From RGIG7213 sp045540335 (lineage in GTDB: Bacteria > Bacillota > Clostridia > Oscillospirales > CAG-272), in the NCBI GenBank assembly GCA_045540335.1, contig JAZQHC010000041.1, positions 1 through 64,000 on the forward strand: a stretch of 64,000 nucleotides of DNA, given 5' to 3'. Shown here piece after piece: positions 1-7,067 of the stretch. Position numbers and translations under genes: made by a program. Under the pieces are notes generated by a model. The model was not told the origin of the DNA, did no database searches, and saw nothing but the letters and a program-made list of their open reading frames with translations. The stretch's first letter is position 1, and every line of letters starts with the position of its first letter.

Positions 1-440
1 TATTTCTTCCAATAGTCAAGCTTCGGGAGCATTTCTTTCATATACGCACGGGCTTGCTCGGCGGGGAATGCTTCACTTTTCATATGTGCGACGCAGACCT
101 CAATCAGATCGTCCATATCATGATACATATATTCGCCGTCGGCATAGCACCACTTGCAGTATTCCTCGTTAAAGAATCCGTCGATTTCTTTGCTGATATT
201 TTCGTCCTCCAGCGGCATACCGCAGCATTGACAGACCAGCTTTCTCGGCGAGCCGAGAAGCGTATTGATGGATACGTCAAAAAGCTTTGAAAGGAGCTTG
301 AGCGTTTCCGTATTGGGTACGGTTTCACCGTTTTCCCAACGGCTGACCGCCTGACGGGTGACGAATACCTTTTCGGCAAGTTCCTCCTGGGAGAGTCCGT
401 GTTTTGTTCTGAGTTCAAGAATGATATCTTTTGTTTCCAT
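1..440 (-). CDS. XRE-family HTH regulator with C-terminal zinc ribbon (partial, runs off left edge)
   Basis: Reading leftward from ATG at 438-440, the protein begins METKDIILELRTKHG. The first 65 residues form a Cro/C1-type helix-turn-helix, with recognition-helix residues VTRQAVSRWENG. A zinc-ribbon-like segment with CQCCGMPL and a later CKWC follows, typical of the clostridial 'HTH plus putative zinc ribbon' regulators. At least 146 codons are present; the frame is open to base 3, so only the extreme C-terminus is missing. AAAGGCGG precedes the start as ribosome site and a good sigma-A promoter lies upstream. The target is unknown. A decayed paralogue sits at 10.8-10.9 kb. Confidence 0.88.
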   Translation of the reverse strand, partial: METKDIILELRTKHGLSQEELAEKVFVTRQAVSRWENGETVPNTETLKLLSKLFDVSINTLLGSPRKLVCQCCGMPLEDENISKEIDGFFNEEYCKWCYADGEYMYHDMDDLIEVCVAHMKSEAFPAEQARAYMKEMLPKLDYWKK

Positions 441-471
441 ATTTTGTACCGCCTTTGATTTCTGTGCTTTT

Positions 472-500
472 ATTATAGCATATCTCGGCACAAATCGCAA
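472..500 (-). promoter_or_regulatory. sigma-A promoter of the XRE regulator
   Basis: On the minus strand, TTGCGA (495-500) and TATAAT (472-477) are separated by 17 bp and lie about 32 bp upstream of the ATG. Most of the same TATAAT block recurs upstream of the XRE pseudogene near 10.93 kb, which supports its being a real promoter in the parent gene. Confidence 0.7.
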
Positions 501-765
501 GCAACTCGCTGTTGCTACCGGTTCGATATATAGTAATACGGTATCTTAATGAGCCCTTCCTTCACAGCCTTTTCAAGGGCCATATCTGTTGCAGGTATAT
601 TTAATTTTTGTCAAGGAACACGAGAGGAGTTAATTTTCCTCTCACCTTATATTCCACACTTTTTTTGTTTTTTTAGGAACAAAATCAGAAAAAAGATTTT
701 ATTTTTTTGAAAATGCACTTTCTCCTATATTCTTCTCTCTGTTTGTTTGCACTATTTTCCCGATT
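501..765. other. gene-remnant spacer
   Basis: No intact gene is visible. The minus strand contains a short open stretch (about 525-610) that reads like the C-terminal piece of a lost protein (ATDMALEKAVKEGL...). The plus strand from 634 is open in the frame of the downstream kinase and encodes a hydrophobic segment, which looks like the damaged membrane part of that kinase. A TAA at 631-633 ends that frame upstream. Confidence 0.4.
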
Positions 766-1452
766 TTGATAATAACCGTACTTACAAATACATATTTAAA
801 AAAGCAAAATGAAAATTTTGAACACGAGCTTGAAGCTCAGGCAAATCACTATGTCGCCATTGCCGAGTCAAACAAAGAGTTGCATCGGTTTAAACATGAT
901 TTCAAAAATCTTCGTATAGGAATAACAAAGGCATTAGAATCCGGCGACAGCGGCATGGCGCTTTCGATGATAGAAAACGGTCAAAAAGACTTTATAGATG
1001 CTACAGAAAACATCGTCAAGTTCAACACAGGCAACGGCATAGTAGATGCTATTCTTAACGAGAAGCAAAAAGCGGCAAATTCTACAAATACAAATATCGT
1101 TTTTGACGGCATGATTCCGCAGAACATATTCACTCCGACTGATCTGTGTGTAATTTTCGGAAACACATTAGACAATGCAATAGAAGCCTGTGAAAAGCTC
1201 CCGCATAGTCAAGAAAAAACAATATCTGTATCGGTTAGGTGTGTCGGCGGTATTGCATTCATTTCAATAACTAACCCTGTGGAGAAAAGGGTTGTGGTCA
1301 ACAATAACACAATTCAGACAACAAAAAAGAACCGTGCTGAACACGGTTTTGGACTTTATTCATTGAATAAGATCGTTAAAAAATATAACGGTGAAATGAG
1401 TATTGTATCTGAAGACCAAAAGTTTACCATTATGCTTGACATGTATTTTTGA
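766..1452 (+). CDS. GHKL-type (AgrC/ComD-like) sensor kinase, C-terminal remnant
   Basis: The 228-residue product is the cytoplasmic kinase half of an AgrC/ComD-type quorum-sensing histidine kinase. A dimerisation segment carries the phospho-accepting His in HRFKHDFKN (about residues 41-49). The GHKL ATPase follows, with an N-box (IFGNTLDNAIEAC) and a G-box (HGFGLYSLNKIV). Intact family members are about 430 residues with six or seven membrane helices. Here only one hydrophobic stretch precedes, in frame after the stop at 631, and the only candidate start is a TTG at 766 without a clear ribosome site. No AgrA-type regulator or peptide gene is adjacent. It is most likely a non-functional remnant, although the kinase core looks intact. 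Confidence 0.7.
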   Translation: MIITVLTNTYLKKQNENFEHELEAQANHYVAIAESNKELHRFKHDFKNLRIGITKALESGDSGMALSMIENGQKDFIDATENIVKFNTGNGIVDAILNEKQKAANSTNTNIVFDGMIPQNIFTPTDLCVIFGNTLDNAIEACEKLPHSQEKTISVSVRCVGGIAFISITNPVEKRVVVNNNTIQTTKKNRAEHGFGLYSLNKIVKKYNGEMSIVSEDQKFTIMLDMYF

Positions 1453-1496
1453 CAAGATTATTGAACCAAAAATAAAATACTTTCTCAGATGTGAAT

Positions 1497-1540
1497 AAGG
1501 GCATCGCAGAATGATTTGATATCATTTAGCGATGCCCTTA
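1497..1540 (+). terminator. hairpin after the kinase remnant
   Basis: AAGGGCATCGC pairs with GCGATGCCCTT across about 22 bases that contain a smaller inner hairpin. It lies 45 bp after the kinase stop. The tract that follows is A/T-rich rather than pure T, so termination strength is uncertain. Confidence 0.55.
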
Positions 1541-1635
1541 AAATATTCGATTGTTTGCTTGCGATATAGCTTTAGCCGTTGTGATGCACACAGAGTTGGT
1601 TTTTATTACCGATTTTGCTGTAATTATTAAGAGAT

Positions 1636-1877
1636 ACTTTCTTTACCGTATTGCCGGCTGCCTATCCCGTAATAAGGCAGTTTTGGCAATACGAGGAAGG
1701 GAGTGCGTAACGGTTAAATTACGATAAATTTTATTGTTACGCACTCTCCCTCAGTCATCTTCGATGACAGCTCCCTCCCGGAGGGAGCCTTAGTGTTAAC
1801 AGCTTAGCTATATCAACTTCACGATGCCTTTTTGTGAGAAAACAGTTAGGGGAAACCAATTAACTAAACCGTTTTCT
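1636..1877 (-). repeat. non-coding repeat R1 (left boundary of Rhs cassette)
   Basis: This non-coding stretch is homologous to 3778-3963. Both copies contain a long hairpin (here 1647-1693, CGTATTGCC...GGCAATACG) and a second conserved block ending in GTTTTCT with its own inverted repeat. R1 is longer because about 100 bases between the two blocks carry a nested inverted repeat (about 1698-1750, GTGCGTAAC/GTTACGCAC) and a GGGAGCC-rich piece. It lies downstream of the putative immunity gene, as R2 lies downstream of the lipoprotein gene at 3996-4475. The rest of the gap 1453-2024 shows no gene. Confidence 0.75.
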
Positions 1878-1956
1878 ATCTTAGAGGCAATTTTGTAACC
1901 GTTACGGCTAAATCTTCACAAAAAATCTACTGACATGGGAGTGTACCCTGTTATGG

Positions 1957-2000
1957 CCAGCAAGCTTTGTGTTTGGTTACCCAAACACAGGCTTGCCAGG
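1957..2000 (-). terminator. hairpin downstream of putative immunity gene
   Basis: A roughly 20-bp imperfect inverted repeat (TGTGTTTGG...CCAAACACA core, 4-base loop) sits 25 bp after the stop of the putative immunity gene. It lacks a strong T-run and may protect the mRNA 3' end instead of terminating transcription. Confidence 0.4.
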
Positions 2001-2024
2001 AATATTTCTGAAACCTCTACAGCT

Positions 2025-2669
2025 TCATTTCCTAGTTATTTCTATTACTGTATCATAAAAAGAATAAAAAAAATCCTTTTGCTTAGCTTTGCTTTGTTTC
2101 ATACAGTATATACCATCTTTTAAAATTATGATAGTATCACTTTCAGCATTCAAAAAATCATTATTCATCCTTTCGCAAAATCCCCTGTTTATATAGAAAT
2201 TATTGTCAAAAATTGAATAATCATCTTTTTGAATATCATTTAATGAAACTAACCATTTTTCATTTCCGTCATTCCCGTAAATTGGCTTTAGTATGGAATA
2301 AAAATTCTTTTTTAAATTCAACTCTTTTTCGCAAGAAAAATTTTTTTCAGCGCTGTACACCAAAGATATGCAATAGTAACAATTATCCAGAAACGATACC
2401 TGTAACTGACACGATAACTCACAATAAAAAAAATCCAAACTTAAAAGTGTTGTTGTTTCCAGCGATGAGATTATCCCTTTTTTTATTTCGTATTCCTCAT
2501 CCATAGCCATCTGATACGAGAAGGCGTTAGGGTGAATATCATAACAAATAATCTGTTCAACTTTACTTATTTCAGGTAATTGATGAATAAAGTTTTTTAT
2601 TCTTGTCATATCTATTGGATAAGAAAAGCAGCCATTAATACAATAATACTCACCTTTTTCTTGAAACAT
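2025..2669 (-). CDS. putative immunity protein of the orphan Rhs toxin
   Basis: The product is about 214 residues, soluble, acidic and aromatic-rich (repeated Tyr/Phe/Asp patches), with no signal peptide or membrane segment. I do not recognise a family. The frame is also open to an ATG at 2684 that overlaps the toxin's last codons; the ATG at 2669 is preferred because AGGTG precedes it at normal spacing. The gene follows the Rhs toxin stop directly, which is the standard position of a cognate immunity gene in polymorphic toxin loci, and repeat R1 follows it. The immunity role is inferred from position only. Confidence 0.6.
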   Translation of the reverse strand: MFQEKGEYYCINGCFSYPIDMTRIKNFIHQLPEISKVEQIICYDIHPNAFSYQMAMDEEYEIKKGIISSLETTTLLSLDFFYCELSCQLQVSFLDNCYYCISLVYSAEKNFSCEKELNLKKNFYSILKPIYGNDGNEKWLVSLNDIQKDDYSIFDNNFYINRGFCERMNNDFLNAESDTIIILKDGIYCMKQSKAKQKDFFYSFYDTVIEITRK

Positions 2670-2677
2670 TTTTTCAC

Positions 2678-3769
2678 CTACCATAATTTATATTTTGTCA
2701 TTTGATTAGCAGATAATTCTACAACTGTAGCAACAAGTCCCTTATATTTTCCAGATTTATATATATAAGTAGCAATGTGTTGTCCATTAAAGTAACGATA
2801 GTATCCAGTAACAGCATCTTCACCTAACTTTGCTGAAAATTTTTTAGTATAGTTACTTAAATTTTCTCTAATAAAACCTTCCCATTGTTTAGCTACTGTT
2901 TTATTCCAATTGCCAAATCCAAAACTTTTTGCATGCTTAAAGGCGTGTTGTAACCTGCTAGTATTGCTTACAGCTTTTGAGATTGCTTTTGATCCCAAAC
3001 TAAACACTTTCGCTCCAGTTTTAGTAGCCTTAGCTGCCGTTGTTAGCGTCTTTACTCCTTTACCAAGAGCGCCGAATGCAACACCGGTTACAGCTCCGAT
3101 GAGTGCAGCTTTTCCGACACCTTTCAAAGTGATTTTCTGCCCACTAATAGCTGAACCAATAAGATAAGCCGCCGTATCAAAAAGAGCTCCTCCAACAGCC
3201 GCCGCTACAAACCAAGGCAAATATCCATTATCATCCGTCATATTAACCGGATTATTCCAGCAATAAGCGAAGAGATTATAATGCGATAAACTATCGGGTT
3301 CGATACCTAATACATCACTATCATCCGCATTAATCCACCTACCGATCTCAGCATCGTAATAACGACTGGATACATAGTAGAGCCCCGTTTCGGCGTCGTA
3401 GTAATATCCACGGTAACGAATGGGGTTTATTGTGCCAACTGTATCGGCAAGTGTGCCTGTTATGGATTCTATATTGCCCCAAGCATCGTATGTATAGCTT
3501 GCGACGATTGTATTGTCGGCAGTAGCGATATGCATTACGTCGCCTTGCAGGTTTTTGATGTAGAAATACATCGTACCGTTAAGGCTGAACGAATGGGCAC
3601 CAAGCATATCGTAAAAGTATTCGATATACGTTACATCGTTACCGTTTACGATAGTTTCAGCGGTTATGGTACTGCCGTTTAAGTAGTACTTATGAACAAC
3701 TCCGTTTACCGTTTTTTCGTAACGAATACCATCGGAATTGTATTTGTAAGTTACGTTTAATGTACTGTG
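2678..3769 (-). CDS. orphan Rhs tip: core C-terminus plus colicin-D-like toxin domain (5'-truncated)
   Basis: The open frame runs from 3769 to 2678, but the first ATG is at 3607 and has no ribosome site. A TAA at 3770-3772 sits exactly where repeat R2 begins. The first ~150 codons carry YD-repeat and Rhs-associated core sequence (YDAWGNI, RYRGYYYDAETG, SRYYDAEIGRWINADD, NPVNMTDDNG). A hydrophobic Gly/Ala linker follows. The last ~95 residues hold a toxin-like domain beginning SRLQHAFKHAKSFGFGNWNK and ending in NQMTKYKLW. The KHAKxFG pattern resembles colicin-D-type anticodon nucleases; that assignment is from memory and moderate. The bulk of a normal Rhs protein is absent, so this looks like a displaced, silent tip cassette. 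Confidence 0.75.
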   Translation of the reverse strand, partial: HSTLNVTYKYNSDGIRYEKTVNGVVHKYYLNGSTITAETIVNGNDVTYIEYFYDMLGAHSFSLNGTMYFYIKNLQGDVMHIATADNTIVASYTYDAWGNIESITGTLADTVGTINPIRYRGYYYDAETGLYYVSSRYYDAEIGRWINADDSDVLGIEPDSLSHYNLFAYCWNNPVNMTDDNGYLPWFVAAAVGGALFDTAAYLIGSAISGQKITLKGVGKAALIGAVTGVAFGALGKGVKTLTTAAKATKTGAKVFSLGSKAISKAVSNTSRLQHAFKHAKSFGFGNWNKTVAKQWEGFIRENLSNYTKKFSAKLGEDAVTGYYRYFNGQHIATYIYKSGKYKGLVATVVELSANQMTKYKLW

Positions 3770-3777
3770 TTAAAAAC

Positions 3778-3963
3778 ACTTTCTTGACCGTATTGTCGAC
3801 CGCCTATCCCGTATAATAAGACAGTCGGCAATACGAGAAACAAGAAAGATAATCTTAAATTTTAAGCAATACAACGTGCCACAACAGCTTAACTATATTG
3901 AACTCCACGATGCCTTTTTGTGAGGAAACAGTTAGGGGAAACCAATTAACTAAACCGTTTTCT
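3778..3963 (-). repeat. non-coding repeat R2 (right boundary of Rhs cassette)
   Basis: This copy matches R1 (1636-1877) in two blocks. The first contains a hairpin (3789-3835, CGTATTG...CAATACG) whose stem differs from R1 in a way that keeps pairing. The second is nearly identical (ACGATGCCTTTTTGTGAG..., GGGGAAACCAATTAAC). Its left edge coincides with the abrupt 5' end of the Rhs frame, and its right edge follows the lipoprotein stop at 3996. Confidence 0.75.
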
Positions 3964-3995
3964 CGTTCAAAACCAATCTAATATCCTATCTACAA

Positions 3996-4475
3996 CTACT
4001 TATCACTATGCTTTGACCAGGAAAAGAACTTTGTTATCGTTCTTATTGTATCTTCTGACACAGAATCATCTATACAAATAAACACTTTAGATGCAGAAAT
4101 ATCAGCGTTGTAAAAAGTCGAAACGTACATTTCAGACATTGAACCATCTCTGTAATAAATTTTCTTTCTCGAAAAAGCTGCACTGTTGGAAAAATTCTCA
4201 TCACGTATCCATACCATATCTTCGATTTCGGAAAAATACGGATTTACTCCTGAATCATCTGCGTATTGAACCAATACATTTTTCTTTTCGCCATTTTCCA
4301 TCCGATAAATATATGTGAAACCGTCAACGACACAAAGCTCCCAATTTGCAGGTACTTTAATGTATCCATAGTTTTCTATTTCGATTTCTTTCCAGTCACT
4401 CGGTGTCCCGCAAGCACTCAAAAAAAGTAATAATAGTAACAATATAAATACACTAATAATTGTTTTTTTACCCAT
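3996..4475 (-). CDS. small lipoprotein of unknown function, possible earlier immunity gene
   Basis: The 159-residue product has a lipoprotein signal (LLLLLFLSAC, lipobox Cys near residue 21), so it should be anchored outside the membrane. The mature part begins with a segment like bacterial stress lipoproteins (IEIENYGYIKVPANWELC). GAGG precedes the ATG at 4475, which overlaps the upstream stop (TGATG), suggesting coupling. It stands before repeat R2 exactly as the putative immunity gene stands before R1, so it may be the immunity gene of an older cassette at this site. I do not recognise a named family. Confidence 0.6.
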   Translation of the reverse strand: MGKKTIISVFILLLLLLFLSACGTPSDWKEIEIENYGYIKVPANWELCVVDGFTYIYRMENGEKKNVLVQYADDSGVNPYFSEIEDMVWIRDENFSNSAAFSRKKIYYRDGSMSEMYVSTFYNADISASKVFICIDDSVSEDTIRTITKFFSWSKHSDK

Positions 4476-5084
4476 CAAATATACCTCAATATATCTCGAA
4501 TAATTCCCGCAAATCTCAATGGTTTGTATATGCTGATTTTATCAATTATTTTCACTGCATTTCCGCCTTCCCAGAACCATGCGTTGCTATCATAACCAAT
4601 TTTGCCACTTGTTAGAGCCCCCATATCCGCAATACGTGCGTTTTCAAGTATTCTGCCGTCCGTGCTAAAAACCTCAATTTTTACAGTTGGCGCATCAAGC
4701 ACCTCAACACTGTCAAAGTAAGAATTATCCGAATTATCGCTTTTCGGAATATCGGGAAGCTCCTCCGGGTGAAGAGCATATATCGCTTTCGATTGTTTTT
4801 TTTGAAATGAGTATTCCCTCGTTTTCCTCATATTCCGTTCCGTCGTTCCCCCGAAGGTCGCCCGACACGGCGAGACCTTCGTTTTTTACGTCGATTCTGA
4901 TGTTGAAATTGTGCTGTGCATAGCTGTCCGTTCTCGATACGGTGAACGAATCCCAACTTTTAGGATTTATCATTCCCTCACCGTCAAGAATATACCGCCT
5001 GCGGCGAATATATAATACAAGCATCACTGCTGTAAAAATTACGGCAATAGCAGGTATTATGATAAGATATTTCAAGCTATCCAC
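4475..5084 (-). pseudogene. membrane-anchored protein interrupted by homopolymer frameshift
   Basis: From GTG at 5084 the first frame encodes an N-terminal membrane helix (YLIIIPAIAVIFTAVMLVLYI) followed by basic residues and a soluble part. After an 8-A run (T-run at 4796-4803) that frame soon stops, while the +1 frame continues smoothly (KAIYALHPEELPDIPKSD...) to the stop at 4475. Removing one A would join the two into a ~203-residue protein. This is a real lesion, an assembly error, or a slippage site. The gene lies 9 bp after the DUF6935 gene and overlaps the next lipoprotein gene. Function unknown. Confidence 0.65.
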
Positions 5085-5093
5085 CGTATCAGA

Positions 5094-5654
5094 TCATGCC
5101 CACGGATCTGCGGATTTCGGAGGGCGGATGCTTAAAAGCAGGAACTGATCCCATAAAAGCCATTGTCCGTTCGCTTTTTTGCGCAGAATGATCTCACGTG
5201 CGTTATCTGCACCGCCGCTTCTGATGTGAAGCTTTTTATATCCCTCGTTCGCATCAGCGTAAAGGCCTGCCTCTACTGTCAGCTTGAACGGCTGTGCAGG
5301 AGTATAATCATTTTCGGGAACAGCACCCTCGAAATAGGAAAATGCAACGTGGTGTCCATCACGGAAGCGGTCGTTTAAAAACGACACATCATAGTTACTT
5401 AGCGGTCGGGGACCTCTGAGCCAGTTGAGCATTTCCGTACCGATATTCTTGTCTGCAGCATAGACGCAAAAAGCACATACAGTCAACGCCGCTGTCTGAA
5501 AAGGGTCTGTCAGTGCCGCCTCGGGCAAAGCCTGCATTTCTGCAAGGCTTTCGGGAAGTCTTGCAAACGTAAATGTTTTTGTACTTATATTTGAGTTTGT
5601 ATTCGCTGTTTGTGCATTTGATGCATTACCGTTGAGCTTATCAAAAATAGACAT
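5094..5654 (-). CDS. DUF6935-type protein
   Basis: The 186-residue soluble product matches my memory of the DUF6935 family, common in gut Clostridia. Signature segments are FARLPESLAEMQALPEA, LNWLRGPRPLSNYD, FSYFEGAVPENDYTP, ANGQWLLWDQFLL and the C-terminal DPWA. A low-complexity Asn/Thr stretch fills residues 8-25. GGAAG precedes ATG 5654 at good spacing. There is no signal peptide, so it should be cytoplasmic. The biochemical role of the family is unknown to me. It heads a run of minus-strand genes ending with the lipoprotein at 3996. Confidence 0.8.
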   Translation of the reverse strand: MSIFDKLNGNASNAQTANTNSNISTKTFTFARLPESLAEMQALPEAALTDPFQTAALTVCAFCVYAADKNIGTEMLNWLRGPRPLSNYDVSFLNDRFRDGHHVAFSYFEGAVPENDYTPAQPFKLTVEAGLYADANEGYKKLHIRSGGADNAREIILRKKANGQWLLWDQFLLLSIRPPKSADPWA

Positions 5655-5688
5655 ATTTTTCTTCCTTTCTGAATGTTAGATCTAATAA

Positions 5689-6242
5689 TTATTTCTTTTT
5701 CTTAAGAACGATTACGGTTACACCGACGCTGATGCCCGCAACGGCAATAACTATAAGCAAAATTGCCCACCGGGGCATACCGCCCTTGTTTTCACCGTCC
5801 GTCTTGTCGGGTGTTGTTGTTTCCGTGTTATCGGGGGGTTGTTGTTTCGGTAGGCTCGCTTTCAGTCACAGCGGGTATCGTTTCGCTTCCGCTTTCGCCG
5901 CAGGTGCGTGTTTTTTCGCCGGCTTCCGTGCACGTGGCGTTCTTCGTTACGGTCCAAGTGCTGAACGTGTGTGTATGAGGTTCAGTTTCGGCGGGGGCAT
6001 TTGCCGCATCGTCTGTTGCAGGTGCCATATCATCCGGTGCGGTCGTTGTGTTGCCCGTTTCTGATGATGTGCCATCGGGTACTGATGTTGCATCATCGGT
6101 TGCCTTTGCCGTATGACTTGATACTGATGATGTGCTGTTCGGTGCTGTTACGTCTGTTGTCTGCTTGTCACCATCGTCGCATCAGGCAAAACAGAGAACG
6201 AGTGCAAACGTAAGTACTAAAATTCTTGTCAGTTTTTTTCAT
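5689..6242 (-). pseudogene. decayed lipoprotein with Thr-rich stalk and C-terminal membrane anchor
   Basis: AGGAG and ATG (6240-6242) begin a gene that reads well only if three lesions are corrected. A 7-A run after the ATG (6233-6239) should be six. A TGA (6182-6184) stands where the residue before the lipobox Cys is expected (LCFA*CDD). A 6-C run (5833-5838) should be five. The corrected product has a lipoprotein signal, a long Thr/Ser/Asp stalk, one 'HTHTFSTWTVTKNATC...' repeat like those in the lipoprotein at 7068-8126, and a C-terminal helix (WAILLIVIAVAG) ending KKKK. Such a signal plus C-terminal helix is typical of surface proteins. Confidence 0.7.
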
Positions 6243-6743
6243 TTTTATCTCCTAAAAATAATATCGCATAATATTATATACCATAAGTTAAAATCTGTCA
6301 ATCTAAAGTTATTAAAAACTATACAAAAAAATATATAATATGAATGATGATTTTGCTAGCAGAGAATTTTAATTATTCTTCGCTAAGCTTTTGTAATTCA
6401 ATTTTGAAAATATATGCACTAAACATAAAAGTTATCTTAAATAAACACCATAGTTATGATATAAAACTTTATCGCAAAAGAAGTGCTTTTTGTCAAAAAG
6501 CCTTGATTTGTACGATTTTTTATATTTCGAAAATAAGACAAGCTTTATAACGTGAACCGGATAAAAATAGGACTCCCACGGTCCGTTTGATTAGACCTTG
6601 GGAGCCTGTTTTCGTTTTTGGCTTAAATTGATGCTTCAATTGCTAAATTGAAATTTTGCATCTTTATATTACAAACGTTGAACAATACGATATAAATAAT
6701 TACAAGAACATTTTGAAATTTACATCGTCTTAATTTTTCATAT
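6243..6743. other. AT-rich intergenic gap with one terminator hairpin
   Basis: I see no convincing gene. A 68-codon open frame on the plus strand (6344-6550) lacks a ribosome site and recognisable features. The only structure is the inverted repeat at 6569-6607, listed separately. Confidence 0.5.
6569..6607. terminator. probable bidirectional terminator
   Basis: GGACTCCCACGGTC pairs imperfectly with GACCTTGGGAGCC. On the minus strand it is followed by ATTTTTA and on the plus strand by TTTTCGTTTTT. It would end the minus-strand transcript of the genes at 6744-8126. Confidence 0.7.
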
Positions 6744-7052
6744 TTATTTCCATTTAATCGTTTGAATTTGTTTTTTCATTTCAGCTAACAAATCTTGCAA
6801 TTCTTTCACTCGTTCCTCACACGAAGGTGTGTTCGCATCATATATGCTTGTTCGAGCTTCGAAAATTTTATTATTAAAATTTCTAATCAAGTTTTCAAGC
6901 CTTAATTCATCATCGGAAAGAGTTGGGGATGACTGACATATTCTTTTATACGTTTCAGTATTTTCGATTTCCGGCGTAAAAAGATCTGCTCTTTCTTTTT
7001 CAAGATTTTGTAATTCCAAATCGAGAAATATTCTTCCTTTGTATGACAGCAT
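6744..7052 (-). CDS. small coiled-coil protein, unknown function
   Basis: The 102-residue product is almost wholly helical and charged, with heptad-like Leu spacing (FLDLELQNLEKERADLF; ERVKELQDLLAEMKKQIQ), and has no signal peptide. AAAGGAG precedes the ATG at 7052 with normal spacing. It starts 15 bp after the stop of the Cys-rich lipoprotein gene, so the two are probably one operon. I do not recognise a family. Confidence 0.6.
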   Translation of the reverse strand: MLSYKGRIFLDLELQNLEKERADLFTPEIENTETYKRICQSSPTLSDDELRLENLIRNFNNKIFEARTSIYDANTPSCEERVKELQDLLAEMKKQIQTIKWK

Positions 7053-7067
7053 GTTTATAAGCTCCTT

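Noticed and set aside
5832..6064. Plus-strand Cys/Phe-rich frames in this segment
   Set aside because: They are shadows of the decayed minus-strand lipoprotein whose repaired frame has a signal, stalk and anchor.
6344..6550. 68-codon open frame in the gap before 6744
   Set aside because: No ribosome site, low-complexity AT-driven composition and a terminator-like structure right after it; no recognisable protein features.
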